A stretch of 64,000 nucleotides of DNA from Cladosporium sp. IMV 00045 (Eukaryota > Ascomycota > Dothideomycetes > Cladosporiales > Cladosporiaceae), in the NCBI GenBank assembly GCA_001931905.2, contig MSJI02000750.1, positions 1 to 64,000 of the forward strand. The letters run 5' to 3'. How positions within the stretch are numbered: position 1 is the stretch's first letter; each line of letters begins with the position of its first letter. The position numbers and the translations under genes were made by a program. The notes beneath the pieces are model-generated. The model did not search any database, was not told where the DNA came from, and worked only from the letters and a program-made list of their open reading frames with translations. This document shows, piece by piece, positions 20,307 through 31,044 of this stretch.

Positions 20307-22689
20307 CTAGCTCAAAGCCGGATCCACACTAAAAAGTGACTTGACGATTAGCCAGCTACGTTGCGCAATTCCGTCTATCTGTGCAGAATCATGAATCCAT
20401 TCTAGCATCAACTGCACTGTTGCATCAATATTCTGCTGCTTCACCTGTCCCCACTCGATGACCCGCCGTAAGTGGTGATTCTTGGAACATAGGTCGAGTA
20501 TTAACAGTATACCCATGAAATGCTGTGGCCAAGCCCATGTGTGTGGTACCAGACGTTTCTTGTCCTTGGGCGGTGAGAGAAGAAACGGCCATTCGCATAC
20601 CGACTTGATCGCGCGCACGCAGTATCGACAGTCTTCGGCTGTCATTGAATCTGGAAAATGCAAGGCCTTATAAACGAACGGACGGTATATCATGAATTGA
20701 GCGTAATAGAAGCGGGTCCGCAACTGTGCGGTCACAATATCGTAATTGTGCGCATACTCGGACGTGAGGGTATCCTCGTGAACCCCAAAAACGGGTAGTG
20801 TACGCCCGTCTTTTGGCATAGATATCGATGGTAGATGACAGAAGCTATCATCGTCCCATTGCAGAAATGCAGGTAGCATGGTGCGCCAGCAGCCAAGCTG
20901 TCTCTCCAACTCATGGACCAGGGCCATAGGTGGCCCAAAGTAGGAGGACGACGCTGCAGCTTTGGCGTCGGGCAGCGTAGACGGGCCCCGAGTCGCTTCT
21001 GCTGTTCTGGGAAACAAGGGTTCGGCAGGGTCAGAGTTGCGCTCGTGAACGTGGATCTCGTCGTGCGCTCTGACTATGATACGTCGAAGGGTTATCATCG
21101 CAAGAAAGTGATACTCTTGGCAATCAGTTTCCACCACAGTTGCACTGAGGGATGGAAGTTGTGGAGTCGGCTCATACAGAGGGTCTCCGAAGCCCTGACT
21201 ATATGGCAGCGGTACAAGATTCTCCAGCATGTGGATCTGAGTCTGTGGTAAATCGAGTTCAATGTGGAAGAATCCTTCTGCGAGAACACAGGCCCAGTAT
21301 GCACGCTTGACCAAGTCACCATATGTAGAGTTCCAGTCGATGGATTGGCATTCGATCAAGACCTGGCAAGCCGACGATGCTGCAGTCGTTGAGCGCCAAT
21401 AATCCAAGTGCCGCGCAGTTGACTGGTAATACGTAGCCTGAAGAAGCATGATTTGCACGTTTTGCAAACTGCATTGTGTGGATACAAATCCGAGATGTCT
21501 TCGAGCCTCGTTGAATAGACCCAGTCCGGGTGGATGACTGGATGAACCGCCGTGAAGGCCGCTTGGCTTATTGTTGACCACATTAATTGATGGGCCAAAA
21601 ACACCTTCGATGGCGACTTGACCGAGAGCAAAGACCAAAAGCGCAAGTACACAGTCGGAATCCCCATCCTGACAACCATATCGTAGTAGCCTTTCAACGA
21701 TCTCAATGTTGAATGTGGCTCGATCGAGCAGAGGTTGTAAAGTATTGAACGTGTTGAAGTACGCGTGAGAAACTTCGTAAATTTCATCTGTCGTGAGAGC
21801 ATTAAATTGGGTGTCGGCCAAGTGAGTACCTTCTCCAGCTGCACAATCAGGTAAAGGCTTGTGAAGACCGACGTCAGCCGGCAATGGGTCTGGATTTCTC
21901 CATAGATCTCCTTTGAGGAACCAAGCCGTGCCCTCTTTCAAGATAGACTGGAGATCCGAAATAGATAAGATGCTGGACGTCTCAAGGTGAGCGTACACGA
22001 CAGGCCACATCAATATCTTATGCGCGACAGTCAAAGTGCGACACTGCTGCGTGGCGTCTGCTAGGAGGTCATCCTCCACTGTTGTTCCGCTACTTTGACT
22101 TTCGTTTGCTGTGCCACTTTGGTCCAGATCCAAGGCCTTGTCGTCAACAAACGTATTAGGGCCCGCCAGAATACCATCTAGAGTGACGCCGATACCTCTT
22201 CCCTCCACGAATGACCTTAGCACTTCTGAAGGTTCAGTCCCCGCGCGCAGCAGTCGCAAGAGGTTCACAGCTTCAGCTTCAGAGCACTCGCGCATAGATT
22301 TGTTGAGCACTCTAAGCAGGTTTACTTCCTCCTGAAGGGCGTTGTACCGTCGACGTAATGAGACCGAACGAGGGACATTCGGTTCAGTCTCGTAATCGCA
22401 CGCAGCGCCCCTCGAAGCGCACCGACTGCATGATGGCGTTCGACCGTCGCACTATCCTCGAGTCAGTGATCACCTCGAATTGTTGGGCGCTTGTCCTGGT
22501 GAGCTTGACCTTGCTTTTGCCGCGTCGACATGCGGCACAAGCGACTTTCACTTGTGATCGTTTCTGCTTTGAAAGTGACAGGTTGTTGGTTCGCGAGAGT
22601 GCTCTTGTCACATCTATCGCAGGTGTGTCATTTATTGCGGGCTTCAGCGCAGACTCTTTGTGAAAGGGTGCTCGTGAATGTGCCATCAT
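20307..22689 (-). CDS. Zn2Cys6 (fungal-specific) transcription factor, 774 aa
   Basis: A nuclear regulator with an N-terminal binuclear zinc cluster and a C-terminal fungal transcription-factor middle homology region. Two exons (22689-22510, 22451-20307) flank a 58-nt intron. The intron falls inside the zinc cluster, and splicing restores the six cysteines: VACAACRRGKSK joined to CDGRTPSCSRCASRGAACDY, the pattern C-x2-C-x6-C-x5-C-x2-C-x6-C. A linker and coiled-coil-like segment follows (SLRRRYNALQEEVNLLRVLN). The large C-terminal part contains AYFNTFNTLQPLLDRATF and MIYRPFVYKALHFPDS, typical of this superfamily. The donor (GTCAAG) is weak but the frame and motif support it. The regulated pathway is unknown. 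Confidence 0.88.
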
Positions 22690-23450
22690 TCAACCTCGGT
22701 AAATTGCGGAAGGCGGTTGCGTCGCTCAACAGTATGCGGCGGAAGATGGAAACTAGAACGCCAAAACGCCAAAACACCAAAACGCCAAAACGCCAAAACG
22801 CAACCCAGCTCCCTTCTCCAGCTTAAACACGGTCTCGAGCCCATTGCGTCATCCCGCAGGACAGAATGAATGCCGTCATACTGCAAAGTGCTGATTTGCC
22901 TGAAAAGGTGGAGTATGGCCGAGGAGCAGAGCTCGCTTCGAGGCAGCTTGCAATCGGACGCATAATCAGACCACAACTCGATGAAATCAACCAACCACAG
23001 GGCGAGTGCCCGATTGAAGCGCGCACCGACAACTCCCTAATTTCAGCATTCCACGAACTCTCTGTTCACCTACACCGCGAGTAACACGTCTGAAGCTCAA
23101 GCGCGTCATTCGCATTTCTGTGAGGGATGCTAATGCATTCCAGGTTCGTCCTGCTTGTCCTTTAGTGACAGAACATAGATTAGGGTTAGGTTGTTGAGCC
23201 AGAAGCCTTCCAGCCGGGCAAATGTGTATGGAGATGCCATGGTAGGCTCTGCTAAGTGTTCATATCGAATTGATGGTGCCAATACATGATCAGACCACTG
23301 GAAAAGTCGAGTCGGGATCTCTTGCAATCCGAGGGCTCATAAATATGTTTATGGTTGTGAGAAAGGTCGCGTCACGCCGGGGTCGGTCGCTGCATCCTCG
23401 CAACGACAGTAATCAAGGTCATGACCTGGAATCGAAATTCGGGATGAAGG
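22690..23450. other. Spacer between the Zn2Cys6 regulator and the truncated 5S copy
   Basis: Upstream region of the regulator, holding a tandem repeat (22758-22802, listed separately). No gene is seen. Confidence 0.5.
22758..22802. repeat. 8-bp minisatellite, about five copies
   Basis: Tandem copies of gccaaaac (one copy has accaaaac) occur about 70-110 bp upstream of the regulator's start codon. Confidence 0.9.
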
Positions 23451-23553
23451 GTTGAAATCCTGGTATCTCGTCCGCTCTGCCATACATAAGCACTGAACCG
23501 GGCGACTGGTCCCAGAGTGGGTGACCATCTGGGAATCCCGCCTGCTGTATGTT
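23451..23553 (+). pseudogene. 5'-truncated 5S rRNA copy
   Basis: From about nucleotide 18 of 5S onward the sequence follows the intact gene: CGTCCGCTCTGCCATACATA, then CACTGAACCGGGCGACTGG, GGGTGACCATCTGGGAATCC, GCTGTATGTTTTT. The first 18 or so nt are replaced by unrelated sequence, so helix I cannot close. The region ACTGGTCCCAG differs from ACTAGTACTGG of the intact copy. A T run and a trailing segment (attctgatgtgagag) resembling the flank of the intact gene follow. Confidence 0.82.
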
Positions 23554-23942
23554 TTTGATCCCTTTTTGCATCCTATGGATAGGCAGGCCTTTCCCTTTTG
23601 CTATCTCCTATCGATTCTGATGTGAGAGACATGTAGACAAGTTGGTGGCTAGCATAAAACGCGACTGCGAGCACCAGAGAATGATCTGTTGAAGCGTGTA
23701 TACAAAAGATGGTTATATCGTGCCGCCACTGAAACGCCTTGACTGCAAGAAACATTCAAGGTTAAATGCCACTTGAGAAAGGAATGAAACGAAGCTAATC
23801 AATACAAAAGTGCCAGCACCATCGCTTGACCGACTTCTCTCTGCGGACCATCCAACACCAACACACCACTCTCACCAATCGACGACTCTACAAGAGCAAC
23901 TTGAACCAACACCCAAGCGACCTCCAATACCAACGTCTAAAT
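23554..23942. other. Spacer downstream of the GH62 gene
   Basis: No gene is seen. The first 70 bp or so continue similarity to the flank of the 5S gene at 18911. Confidence 0.45.
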
Positions 23943-24938
23943 CTAGACGGACAGCGTAAGAAGACCCGGACGGTACGGCAGCGCATCATAATCCGCATCA
24001 GAGTTAGGATCACGACCCTGGTAAAGCAGCTGCAAGTTGCAAGCATCGACAGGGAAAGTCTGATCAGCCGAAGTGCGAATGAGGTCGCCGTGAGAGATAT
24101 CGTTGGTCCAAGTCGCGCCGCTGTTCGCCTTACCAGCGAACGGAGCACTCTCGTCGCCAGCCTGCACAGTCCACTCGCCATCGAGGCTGTCGGCCGTGAA
24201 AGAGCGGAAGTAGCGGCCGCCGCTGCCCTGCGCCTCGACGATCATGAGATACTTGTTCTGGCCCTCGAGGGTGTAGACTTGCACGGCCTCGAAGAGTTTC
24301 TGCGGTGTGTCCTCCATGATCGTCTCGTAGGCGGTGCCGAAGCTACCGGGGAAGTTGTCGATGGGCATGGAAGACCTGTAGATCTTGCCGTTGTCGCCGC
24401 AGAAGAACAGGTACATGTTCTCGCTGTCGCCGATGACGGTCTGGTCGATGGCGCCCGTGTCGGACTCGATCTGGCCTTCGAAGAGGGGCTGGGCCGAGGA
24501 CCAGGAGAGAGCGTCGGTCGGGTCGTCAGAGGTGCGGTAGCTGAATGCCGTGGGGCCCCACTGGTGCGCGAGGATCCAGGTCGACTTGGGCTCGAAGTAG
24601 AACAGCGTCGGGGCGACGGCAGTCTCGGCCATAGGATCCTGAGTGGCACTGCTCATCTCGGACCACTCGCTGAAAGTGCCGAATGCCATGGAGCTGTAAG
24701 AGGCAGAGGCATCGCTGAAAGTGGCGTAGACGAGGTGCTTGCCGTCGATGGGAGAGTAGGTGAAGTCCTTAAGCGACGACCAGCCATTCTCCGGCTGAGC
24801 GAGAGCCTCAGTCGACGTCCAGCTGTAGGTCGAGGGCAACTCACAACCGGACTGAGCTGCGACCTTGTTGGCGGACGCTGCCAGCAGCGTGGTGCTGGTC
24901 AACAGCACGTTCTTCTTGGAGGTCTGGACCTTAGGCAT
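23943..24938 (-). CDS. Secreted GH62 alpha-L-arabinofuranosidase, 331 aa
   Basis: An inverting glycoside hydrolase that removes arabinofuranosyl side chains from arabinoxylan outside the cell. The start is the first in-frame ATG (24938), followed by a signal peptide ([20 protein letters not shown], cleavage near VAAQS). The mature domain of about 300 residues is full length for the family. Family landmarks are [19 protein letters not shown] (the Asp of LKDF fits the catalytic base), [28 protein letters not shown] (the modulating Asp), and [20 protein letters not shown] with the acid Glu. It ends with [20 protein letters not shown]. No carbohydrate-binding module is attached and no intron is needed. 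Confidence 0.93.
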   Translation of the reverse strand: MPKVQTSKKNVLLTSTTLLAASANKVAAQSGCELPSTYSWTSTEALAQPENGWSSLKDFTYSPIDGKHLVYATFSDASASYSSMAFGTFSEWSEMSSATQDPMAETAVAPTLFYFEPKSTWILAHQWGPTAFSYRTSDDPTDALSWSSAQPLFEGQIESDTGAIDQTVIGDSENMYLFFCGDNGKIYRSSMPIDNFPGSFGTAYETIMEDTPQKLFEAVQVYTLEGQNKYLMIVEAQGSGGRYFRSFTADSLDGEWTVQAGDESAPFAGKANSGATWTNDISHGDLIRTSADQTFPVDACNLQLLYQGRDPNSDADYDALPYRPGLLTLSV

Positions 24939-25942
24939 GGCGGTAGCGAGTGTGGTGGTAGTGATGGTGTTGGAGAGGGTAGGGAATGTATAGGGCAAGA
25001 AAAGCCCTGGTGAGGGCAAACCATGCTTGTTATAAGCATATCTTGAATTGCTTAGGTTTTGGTGGATAGTAGTCGCTTAACTGTTCGTGACACCGGCGGT
25101 GTCCAGCCCCGGCTTCATGTTGAGATTCGTCGTTTCATGTTTAGCAGCGTTAACCACGTTCGGCTCATGAACCGGATGGCCTTGCGTCATCTCGTAATGG
25201 GAAATAGGCTATATGTTTATTGAACTCGGAGAGATTTTTTCCCATTCATCAGTACTGCGAAAGAAAATTTTACCTGATATCAAAGGAGATTGAGATTGTC
25301 AGACTTCATGGCGGTCTGGTAATGCCGAGGTTATCTTCGTCAAACACATAGCAATAAAAGAGAACAGAACATTTGCTCACCGAACCTCCTCGTTTCTTGC
25401 TGAGTGACAGATTTACCGAATCCGAAGATGCTCGTCTGTCTGAAACTTCACAGCCATCGACCATCTCCGACAGCCAGGTGCAGTTGCCAACGATCCACCC
25501 AGAAAGACTCGAACAAGCATTGCGCCGATGGCAACGACTGAATCAAGCAAATTCAGCGTTTCCAGAACAGTACCCTAGATCAAAAAGAAGAGCCGACTGC
25601 TATTTAGGCCAAATCGACAGTCTTGCCAAAGCTTGGTGCGGCTTAACCTCATTGTCCAGTGATTCTCGGATCCGGTGCGAAGTATCAGAAAGATGATCGA
25701 CGGCCAAAGAACGACGGCGATACCCGAATGATGACACAAGAGAAAGATTGTATCAGTACATGCCGATCTATGTATACCCAGCGCCTGCCTTGCTGTGTCC
25801 AAGCACCACCAGTGATGGCCGACCGTGTTTCTATTTTTCTCAACGCCGGGCTCAACCCTGCATCGTGATACAAGGGGAGATGATAAAAGCAATCAACAAA
25901 CGCATAGAACAATACAATAAAACCACCGGAGAATTCCCCCTC
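24939..25942. other. Intergenic region between the GH62 and DUF3405 genes
   Basis: This is the GH62 upstream region and the 3' flank of the DUF3405 gene. No gene is recognised. Confidence 0.5.
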
Positions 25943-28354
25943 TTAAGCCTCCCTCTCATTCACCCCCTTAACCGGATGCATCAGCATACCAGGCAAACAC
26001 ATCCTACCCTTCCCACCAACAGCCTCAGGACGACCGTCGAGAACATACTCGGCGCCAGTCTCCTCCAACTCCTTGCCCGTGACGTCCTTCAAAGGCCCAC
26101 GGTCGTCTTTATCTTGCCAGCCGAGCCAGCGTCTGTACAGCGTCTTGGGGAACTTGCTGGCATAGTACCAGCTCCAGCCCTGGAAATTGTATTCACGGTC
26201 GTGGTTATACACGCTATCCAAGCGCTGACCCCACTGCGCCAACTCGTTGCCGTCGGCGTTGAAGATCGCGTCCATGTACCAGCTGGGCCATTTGCGATCA
26301 TCCCAGATCGGATGCGGGGCGTAGACGGCTTTGAGGCCGTGGTGCAGCGCCACGGTGCCAGGCCACATTTCCGCTTGCATGGCGCGGCCCTCGAGGTTTT
26401 CCAGATGCATGGCGTGCAGTTGGCGGCGGGAGAAGCGGGAGAGGGTGTTGATGTAGGTACGGCGGTTGAGGGTTTTAAAGTCCTCGTGGTGGCGCTCGTC
26501 GTATTCCGGGTCGGCGTCGCCGTTAAAAACCGGGTGCATGCCCGGGATGAAGTTCCAGATCTTGCTGCGGTAGGACCATTCGGTGTTTTTGGGGTCCCAG
26601 AGGGGTTGAAGGGTGATGAGATCGGCCTCCTCGCCGACTCCCCAGGTAAAGTCATCTTCGGACATGGAGTGCGGGGGCTTGGGTCCGATTGGCGTCTGGA
26701 GGGTGGTGTTGTATGGCTGTGGGCCCCAAACAGGCTCCAAGCCGTCCTTCGCCATAGCTTGCTCAATCGTCCAGTCGGTGTCATTCAGCCATTGGGAGTA
26801 GGTTCCGTGGGCTTCAGGGAAGTAGAAGCGTTGGTTGCGCTCCCACATGTACTTTCGAGGAGTCTTGCGAGAGAACTGCGCCATGGCTTCCAAGAACTGG
26901 TAGTGGTTGCCAGTGAATCGTGCGTCGGTCTCCCAGTTCCAGACGTAGTCGAATTCCGGGTGTGTCTCCATGAACCATTGCAGGGGCATGAATTGGTGCC
27001 AGTACACCTGCCAATCAGTGACTTCAGGGTACCAGCTTTCCATGATACCTTCGTTCCAGAGAATGCTAATATCGTGGAACTCCATCGGAACCGAAGCCTG
27101 CAGGTAGTCTCTCCTGATCTTCTCGTCGAAGATATTAGCATGGTTGTCCTTGATGTTGAGGAAAAGGAAGACCTGGTACTCTCCGCCAGAAAGCAGTGAC
27201 AGCTCAGTAATCAGAGCGCGGATGGCCTGTTTGTCGTTCTCGGTGTAGTGATAGCCTTCCCAGGTGCGAATAAGGAGCGCAGTCCGGTGGTGGTGCTGCG
27301 GCTTCTTCGCAGAGTCGACATCCTCCTGTACTTGTTCAATCGGCTCTTTCGGCATTTCTCTCACAGGAGCTATGTCAACAGCCACGCGAGCCTTCTCTGC
27401 CCAACGTTCCTTGTTTTCCAAAACGCACTGATCTTGCAATTTTCCCCAGCCAACAGACGACCAATCCGGCTTTGACAAGGGCTCCTGCCAGTCTTTGACT
27501 TCCTTGCGGTCTCCCTGTCCGAGACCGTATGGACCGTAGCGGTGATAGCGGTCAAAGCATTTGCTGATATCAACGCCGGTAACACCAGCATCACCAATAG
27601 CCACATCAGGGAATCCTTGGGGAAGGCCGGTATAAGCTTTCACGATATCCTCTGAACTCTCGTTCAAGCGCTTTCCACGTGGACCAACGCAGGAGACATA
27701 TTTTCCAAGCCAATTCTTCTCGTAATCTGCCGACTCGTACTTCGGGTAAGGCAGGTATGGTTCCAGACTCACACCCTTCTCATCCTTGAGCTTGTCGATG
27801 CCGTTCGAGACGTAGAAGTCATTGTCGTAATCAAAACCTTCCCATCTGTTCGGGTTGTAATCCTTGTTGATGTACTCATCGTACGGAGGCCAGTGCATGG
27901 GCTCGGGTGATTCGGGTCTCCAAGGCTGGATTAGCTCTTGAATCCGGGCGTTGACTTGCTCGTAAGGCGTGTGCGGCAGGGGAGTCGGCGAGTAGGACGA
28001 TGCGTGTCCTGGCAATTTCTTCGATGAAGAGCTTGCAGGTGACGCCGCGCCGTAGTCGACAGTATTTGACCCAGGGGTGTACTTGTATTCCTCTCCATGC
28101 GCATCGTGTGCTACATCGTCAGATCCTGCCTTTGCAGGTTCTTGAAATGGCACCTCCAATTCTTCCGCCGGCTTTTCCACATGTCCATTTGATGGATAAT
28201 CCTCCTCGTTGCTAGACTTCAGGCTAGAAGAGTCGTACTTTGGCAGGTACCCGCGATACGAGGGCGATGACGAAAGGTAAGCGATGGCGACGAGGAAGAC
28301 TAGGATGCCGACCAAGGCCAGCCTGCGCGGCGAAGTAAAGGGAGAGAAAAGCAT
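25943..28354 (-). CDS. DUF3405 type II membrane protein, 803 aa (glycosyltransferase-like)
   Basis: A fungal DUF3405 protein, probably resident in the Golgi or secretory pathway. A single N-terminal membrane anchor (about residues 12-29, LALVGILVFLVAIAYLSS) follows a short cytosolic tail, giving type II topology. An acidic stalk of about 100 residues precedes the conserved domain. Landmarks are RTALLIRTWEGYHYTENDKQ, SGGEYQVFLFLNIKDNHAN, the segment WQVYWHQFMPLQWFMETHPE leading to YVWNWETDARFTGNHYQ, and GVGEEADLITLQPLWDP. The W-N-W-E-T-D-A-R motif resembles the acidic metal-binding motifs of glycosyltransferases, but no activity is established for the family as far as I know. It is a single exon, divergent from the METTL25-like gene. 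Confidence 0.85.
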   Translation of the reverse strand: MLFSPFTSPRRLALVGILVFLVAIAYLSSSPSYRGYLPKYDSSSLKSSNEEDYPSNGHVEKPAEELEVPFQEPAKAGSDDVAHDAHGEEYKYTPGSNTVDYGAASPASSSSKKLPGHASSYSPTPLPHTPYEQVNARIQELIQPWRPESPEPMHWPPYDEYINKDYNPNRWEGFDYDNDFYVSNGIDKLKDEKGVSLEPYLPYPKYESADYEKNWLGKYVSCVGPRGKRLNESSEDIVKAYTGLPQGFPDVAIGDAGVTGVDISKCFDRYHRYGPYGLGQGDRKEVKDWQEPLSKPDWSSVGWGKLQDQCVLENKERWAEKARVAVDIAPVREMPKEPIEQVQEDVDSAKKPQHHHRTALLIRTWEGYHYTENDKQAIRALITELSLLSGGEYQVFLFLNIKDNHANIFDEKIRRDYLQASVPMEFHDISILWNEGIMESWYPEVTDWQVYWHQFMPLQWFMETHPEFDYVWNWETDARFTGNHYQFLEAMAQFSRKTPRKYMWERNQRFYFPEAHGTYSQWLNDTDWTIEQAMAKDGLEPVWGPQPYNTTLQTPIGPKPPHSMSEDDFTWGVGEEADLITLQPLWDPKNTEWSYRSKIWNFIPGMHPVFNGDADPEYDERHHEDFKTLNRRTYINTLSRFSRRQLHAMHLENLEGRAMQAEMWPGTVALHHGLKAVYAPHPIWDDRKWPSWYMDAIFNADGNELAQWGQRLDSVYNHDREYNFQGWSWYYASKFPKTLYRRWLGWQDKDDRGPLKDVTGKELEETGAEYVLDGRPEAVGGKGRMCLPGMLMHPVKGVNEREA

Positions 28355-28878
28355 CGCCCTAGGTATGCAGGAGCCAAAAGATGGATGGAGGGCGCGCCGC
28401 TAAAGATGGTCGTGTCACAAGGTGTGCAAGGGCGCCAGTAATGGCTTTAAGTCTGAGCGCAAGGACTGACGCTATAGCTGCATCGAGGCGATGCTCTCGT
28501 GAATGCAGAAAAGAGAAAATGGAAGAGGAAAGGTGTCTGCTTACACCGAAAGAGTGAGGTGAGTGAGAATGGATGACGGTTGAGACCCCTAAGAGACACA
28601 GAGTCGAGAACAAGAGACAAAAGACGCCCCTCAGAGTCGTGCGTGTACACTCCTCCTACTACTACTGGGGATGTCGACAAGGGTCAAGGGAAAGTCTTAG
28701 CTCCAACAGCCTCCCGCTTCCCGTCGCAACCTAATCTTTGATTCAACTCCACATCTATATTGTTTCAGTCTAAGCCCGATTCGACAATAGATCGGAATTT
28801 GTTAAGAATATTGGAAGTGGAGTGAAGTGAAGTCTATGGCTTCTGACTCTTACTGGCTACGACATAGCTAACAACACA
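28355..28878. other. Divergent upstream region of the DUF3405 and METTL25-like genes
   Basis: 524 bp between two start codons. No specific element was identified. Confidence 0.5.
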
Positions 28879-30801
28879 ATGGCGTCCAACACAACACACA
28901 TTGGTCCGGACAAACCACTCCCTCACTCGGACGACTTTGCAAATTCTGACGAATACATCGACGACTTGCTGGAATTTGCTGGCTCGAACGAACTTTTACA
29001 GACGCTCTGCGGCGGCGTGCACATCTTGGATTTCTTCACGAGTACCCCGGATTTATATTCTAGGATATTACCGCAAGAATGGCGAGACTTCTTCGTCAAG
29101 CACGAAATCATGGATATTCTGGATTTACTAATGCGGGAAGATCTGGACTCGATTGGTGAAGTTTGGCGAGACGGTCCAGCTCCTCCACTTTCTCTACTGG
29201 AATACATCCGCGGCGTGCGAAAACATCTGCTCAACAGAGTGCCAAACTCATCACAATGCTCCCGCAACAGAGCCATGAAACCGACGCAAACACTAGCCCG
29301 CCACGTCGCCGTGGGAATGAACGTCAAAAAAGTGCACGAGGTAGGCATCTTCTCTTCCTACGTGGACGACCTCACTTCCAAAATTTCCGAAGCCACTGGA
29401 CATCCCATCTCTCACCTCGTCGACTTCGGTTCTGGTCAAAACTACCTCGGCCGAGCGCTTGCATCGCCACCATACGATAGGAACATTGTCGCGATCGAAA
29501 GCAAAGGCCACAACCAGGACAGAGCTATTAAATACGACATCATGGCCAAACTCAGACAGAAAGACGAGAACATCATGCGGAACAAAAAAGCCTACCGCGC
29601 TGGACTTGAAACCCCCGACTCCAGCAGCGTGCCACCCGACCCTCCACCTGAGACCAGCGAACAAGCCAACATGAAAGAAGCCTGCGAAGACGGTAGCGAA
29701 TGCGCAGCCCCTGAACCAGCCTCTGCCCCCACCGAACCCGAAGCCAAAGTCCAACTCTCCGCCTCCGGCAAAGGAACAATCCAATACGTCGAGCACTGGA
29801 TCGAAGACGGCAACCTGAGCAACGTCCTCAACCAAATCGTCGACCCCGACACGGCCAAACAGCAAATCACCCAGAACCAAAAAGCCGACTCCACCACCCA
29901 ACCGCAACCGGGCTTCCAAGAATCCCACCTCCCCCTCCCTCCCACCTCCCAAGACAAAAACGCAATGATAATCTCCCTCCACTCCTGCGGCAACCTCCTG
30001 CACCACGGCATCCGCAGCCTAACCCTCAACCCCTCGGTCCGGGCAATCTGCCTCGTAGGCTGCTGCTACAACCTGCTCACCGAACGCCTCGTGCCCGCAA
30101 CGTACAAACTCCCCTCCCTCCGCCCCGCCGCGCACCCGCGCCTCATGCAGGAAAGCACGCGAGGCGACCCGCACGGCTTCCCCATGTCCACGCGCCTCTG
30201 CAATTCCACCTCGCCCAAAACGCTCGCCGAAGGCACCCCCGGCGTGAAACTGAACATTACAGCGCGCATGATGGCCGTGCAAGCGCCGCAGAATTGGACC
30301 CCAAAGGACAGCAGCGGTTTCTTCCTGCGGCACTTCTACCGCGCTCTGCTGCAGCGGCTATTTCTGGACAAGGACATCGTGCCCCCGCCCCAAGAAGCCG
30401 AGAAAGGCGGCTCGAGTCCCCTGGGCCACACGAGCGGGACGCCGATTATTATCGGCTCGCTGCGGAAGGCGTGCTATGCCTCTTTCCCGGCGTATGTGCG
30501 CGGGGCGATGGCGAAGCTTTATCAGTGTCCCTTGCGGGGAGAGGTGTTCAAGGGCGCTATGAGGGATGTGAGTGATGAGGAGTTGGAGGCTTATGAGGAG
30601 AGTTTTGCGCACAGGAAGCATGAGCTGAGTGTTGTTTGGAGTTTGATGGCGTTCAGTGCGGGCGTGGTGGAGAGTTTGATTGTGGTCGATAGGTGGCTTT
30701 GGTTGAGGGAGCAGGAGGAGGTTGGGGAGGCGTGGGTGGAGGCTGTTTTTGATTATGGCGTGAGTCCGAGGAATTTGGTCGTTGTGGGGGTTAAGAAGTA
30801 G
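28879..30801 (+). CDS. METTL25/Methyltransf_32-type SAM methyltransferase, 640 aa
   Basis: A predicted S-adenosylmethionine-dependent methyltransferase of the METTL25 (RRNAD1-related) type, single exon. The N-terminal helical region includes ILPQEWRDFFVKHEIMDILD. The Rossmann motif I is SHLVDFGSGQNYLGRALA (about residues 190-207), preceded by MNVKKVHEV, which is typical of the family. After a long disordered acidic insert (about 245-350) the core resumes with MIISLHSCGNLLHHGIRSL and AICLVGCCYNLLTER, the second family signature. The C-terminus has ESLIVVDRWLWLREQ. The substrate is unknown. The + strand is pyrimidine-rich in the middle of the gene and purine-rich at its 3' end, with no effect on the frame. 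Confidence 0.85.
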   Translation: MASNTTHIGPDKPLPHSDDFANSDEYIDDLLEFAGSNELLQTLCGGVHILDFFTSTPDLYSRILPQEWRDFFVKHEIMDILDLLMREDLDSIGEVWRDGPAPPLSLLEYIRGVRKHLLNRVPNSSQCSRNRAMKPTQTLARHVAVGMNVKKVHEVGIFSSYVDDLTSKISEATGHPISHLVDFGSGQNYLGRALASPPYDRNIVAIESKGHNQDRAIKYDIMAKLRQKDENIMRNKKAYRAGLETPDSSSVPPDPPPETSEQANMKEACEDGSECAAPEPASAPTEPEAKVQLSASGKGTIQYVEHWIEDGNLSNVLNQIVDPDTAKQQITQNQKADSTTQPQPGFQESHLPLPPTSQDKNAMIISLHSCGNLLHHGIRSLTLNPSVRAICLVGCCYNLLTERLVPATYKLPSLRPAAHPRLMQESTRGDPHGFPMSTRLCNSTSPKTLAEGTPGVKLNITARMMAVQAPQNWTPKDSSGFFLRHFYRALLQRLFLDKDIVPPPQEAEKGGSSPLGHTSGTPIIIGSLRKACYASFPAYVRGAMAKLYQCPLRGEVFKGAMRDVSDEELEAYEESFAHRKHELSVVWSLMAFSAGVVESLIVVDRWLWLREQEEVGEAWVEAVFDYGVSPRNLVVVGVKK

Positions 30802-31044
30802 GAAGGTTCTCTCGGGAGGGTGGAGGTGGGTGGAAGAGAGGGATGAGGTAGAGGTGTTGGTTCTTTTTGAGTTCGTCTTCAAAGGTCTAGATTAGATACA
30901 TTACAGAAAAGAGTTGGGTATATACAGCTCGGCTCAGCTCAACAGCTTAAAAGCACAATAACTCCAAAACACACCCATACACCCCCTCTCTCTCTCCTCA
31001 GAAAACCAACAACCACATCTCCCACCACCTACACCTACAACCCC

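Noticed and set aside
23175..23196. ttagggttagg, telomere-like sequence
   Set aside because: There are fewer than two units and no array, so it is too short to count as interstitial telomeric DNA.
23826..25013. 395-codon plus-strand open frame
   Set aside because: It is antisense to the GH62 gene, which has a clear signal peptide and catalytic motifs.
25748..27199. 483-codon plus-strand open frame
   Set aside because: It is antisense to the DUF3405 gene and has no motif of its own.
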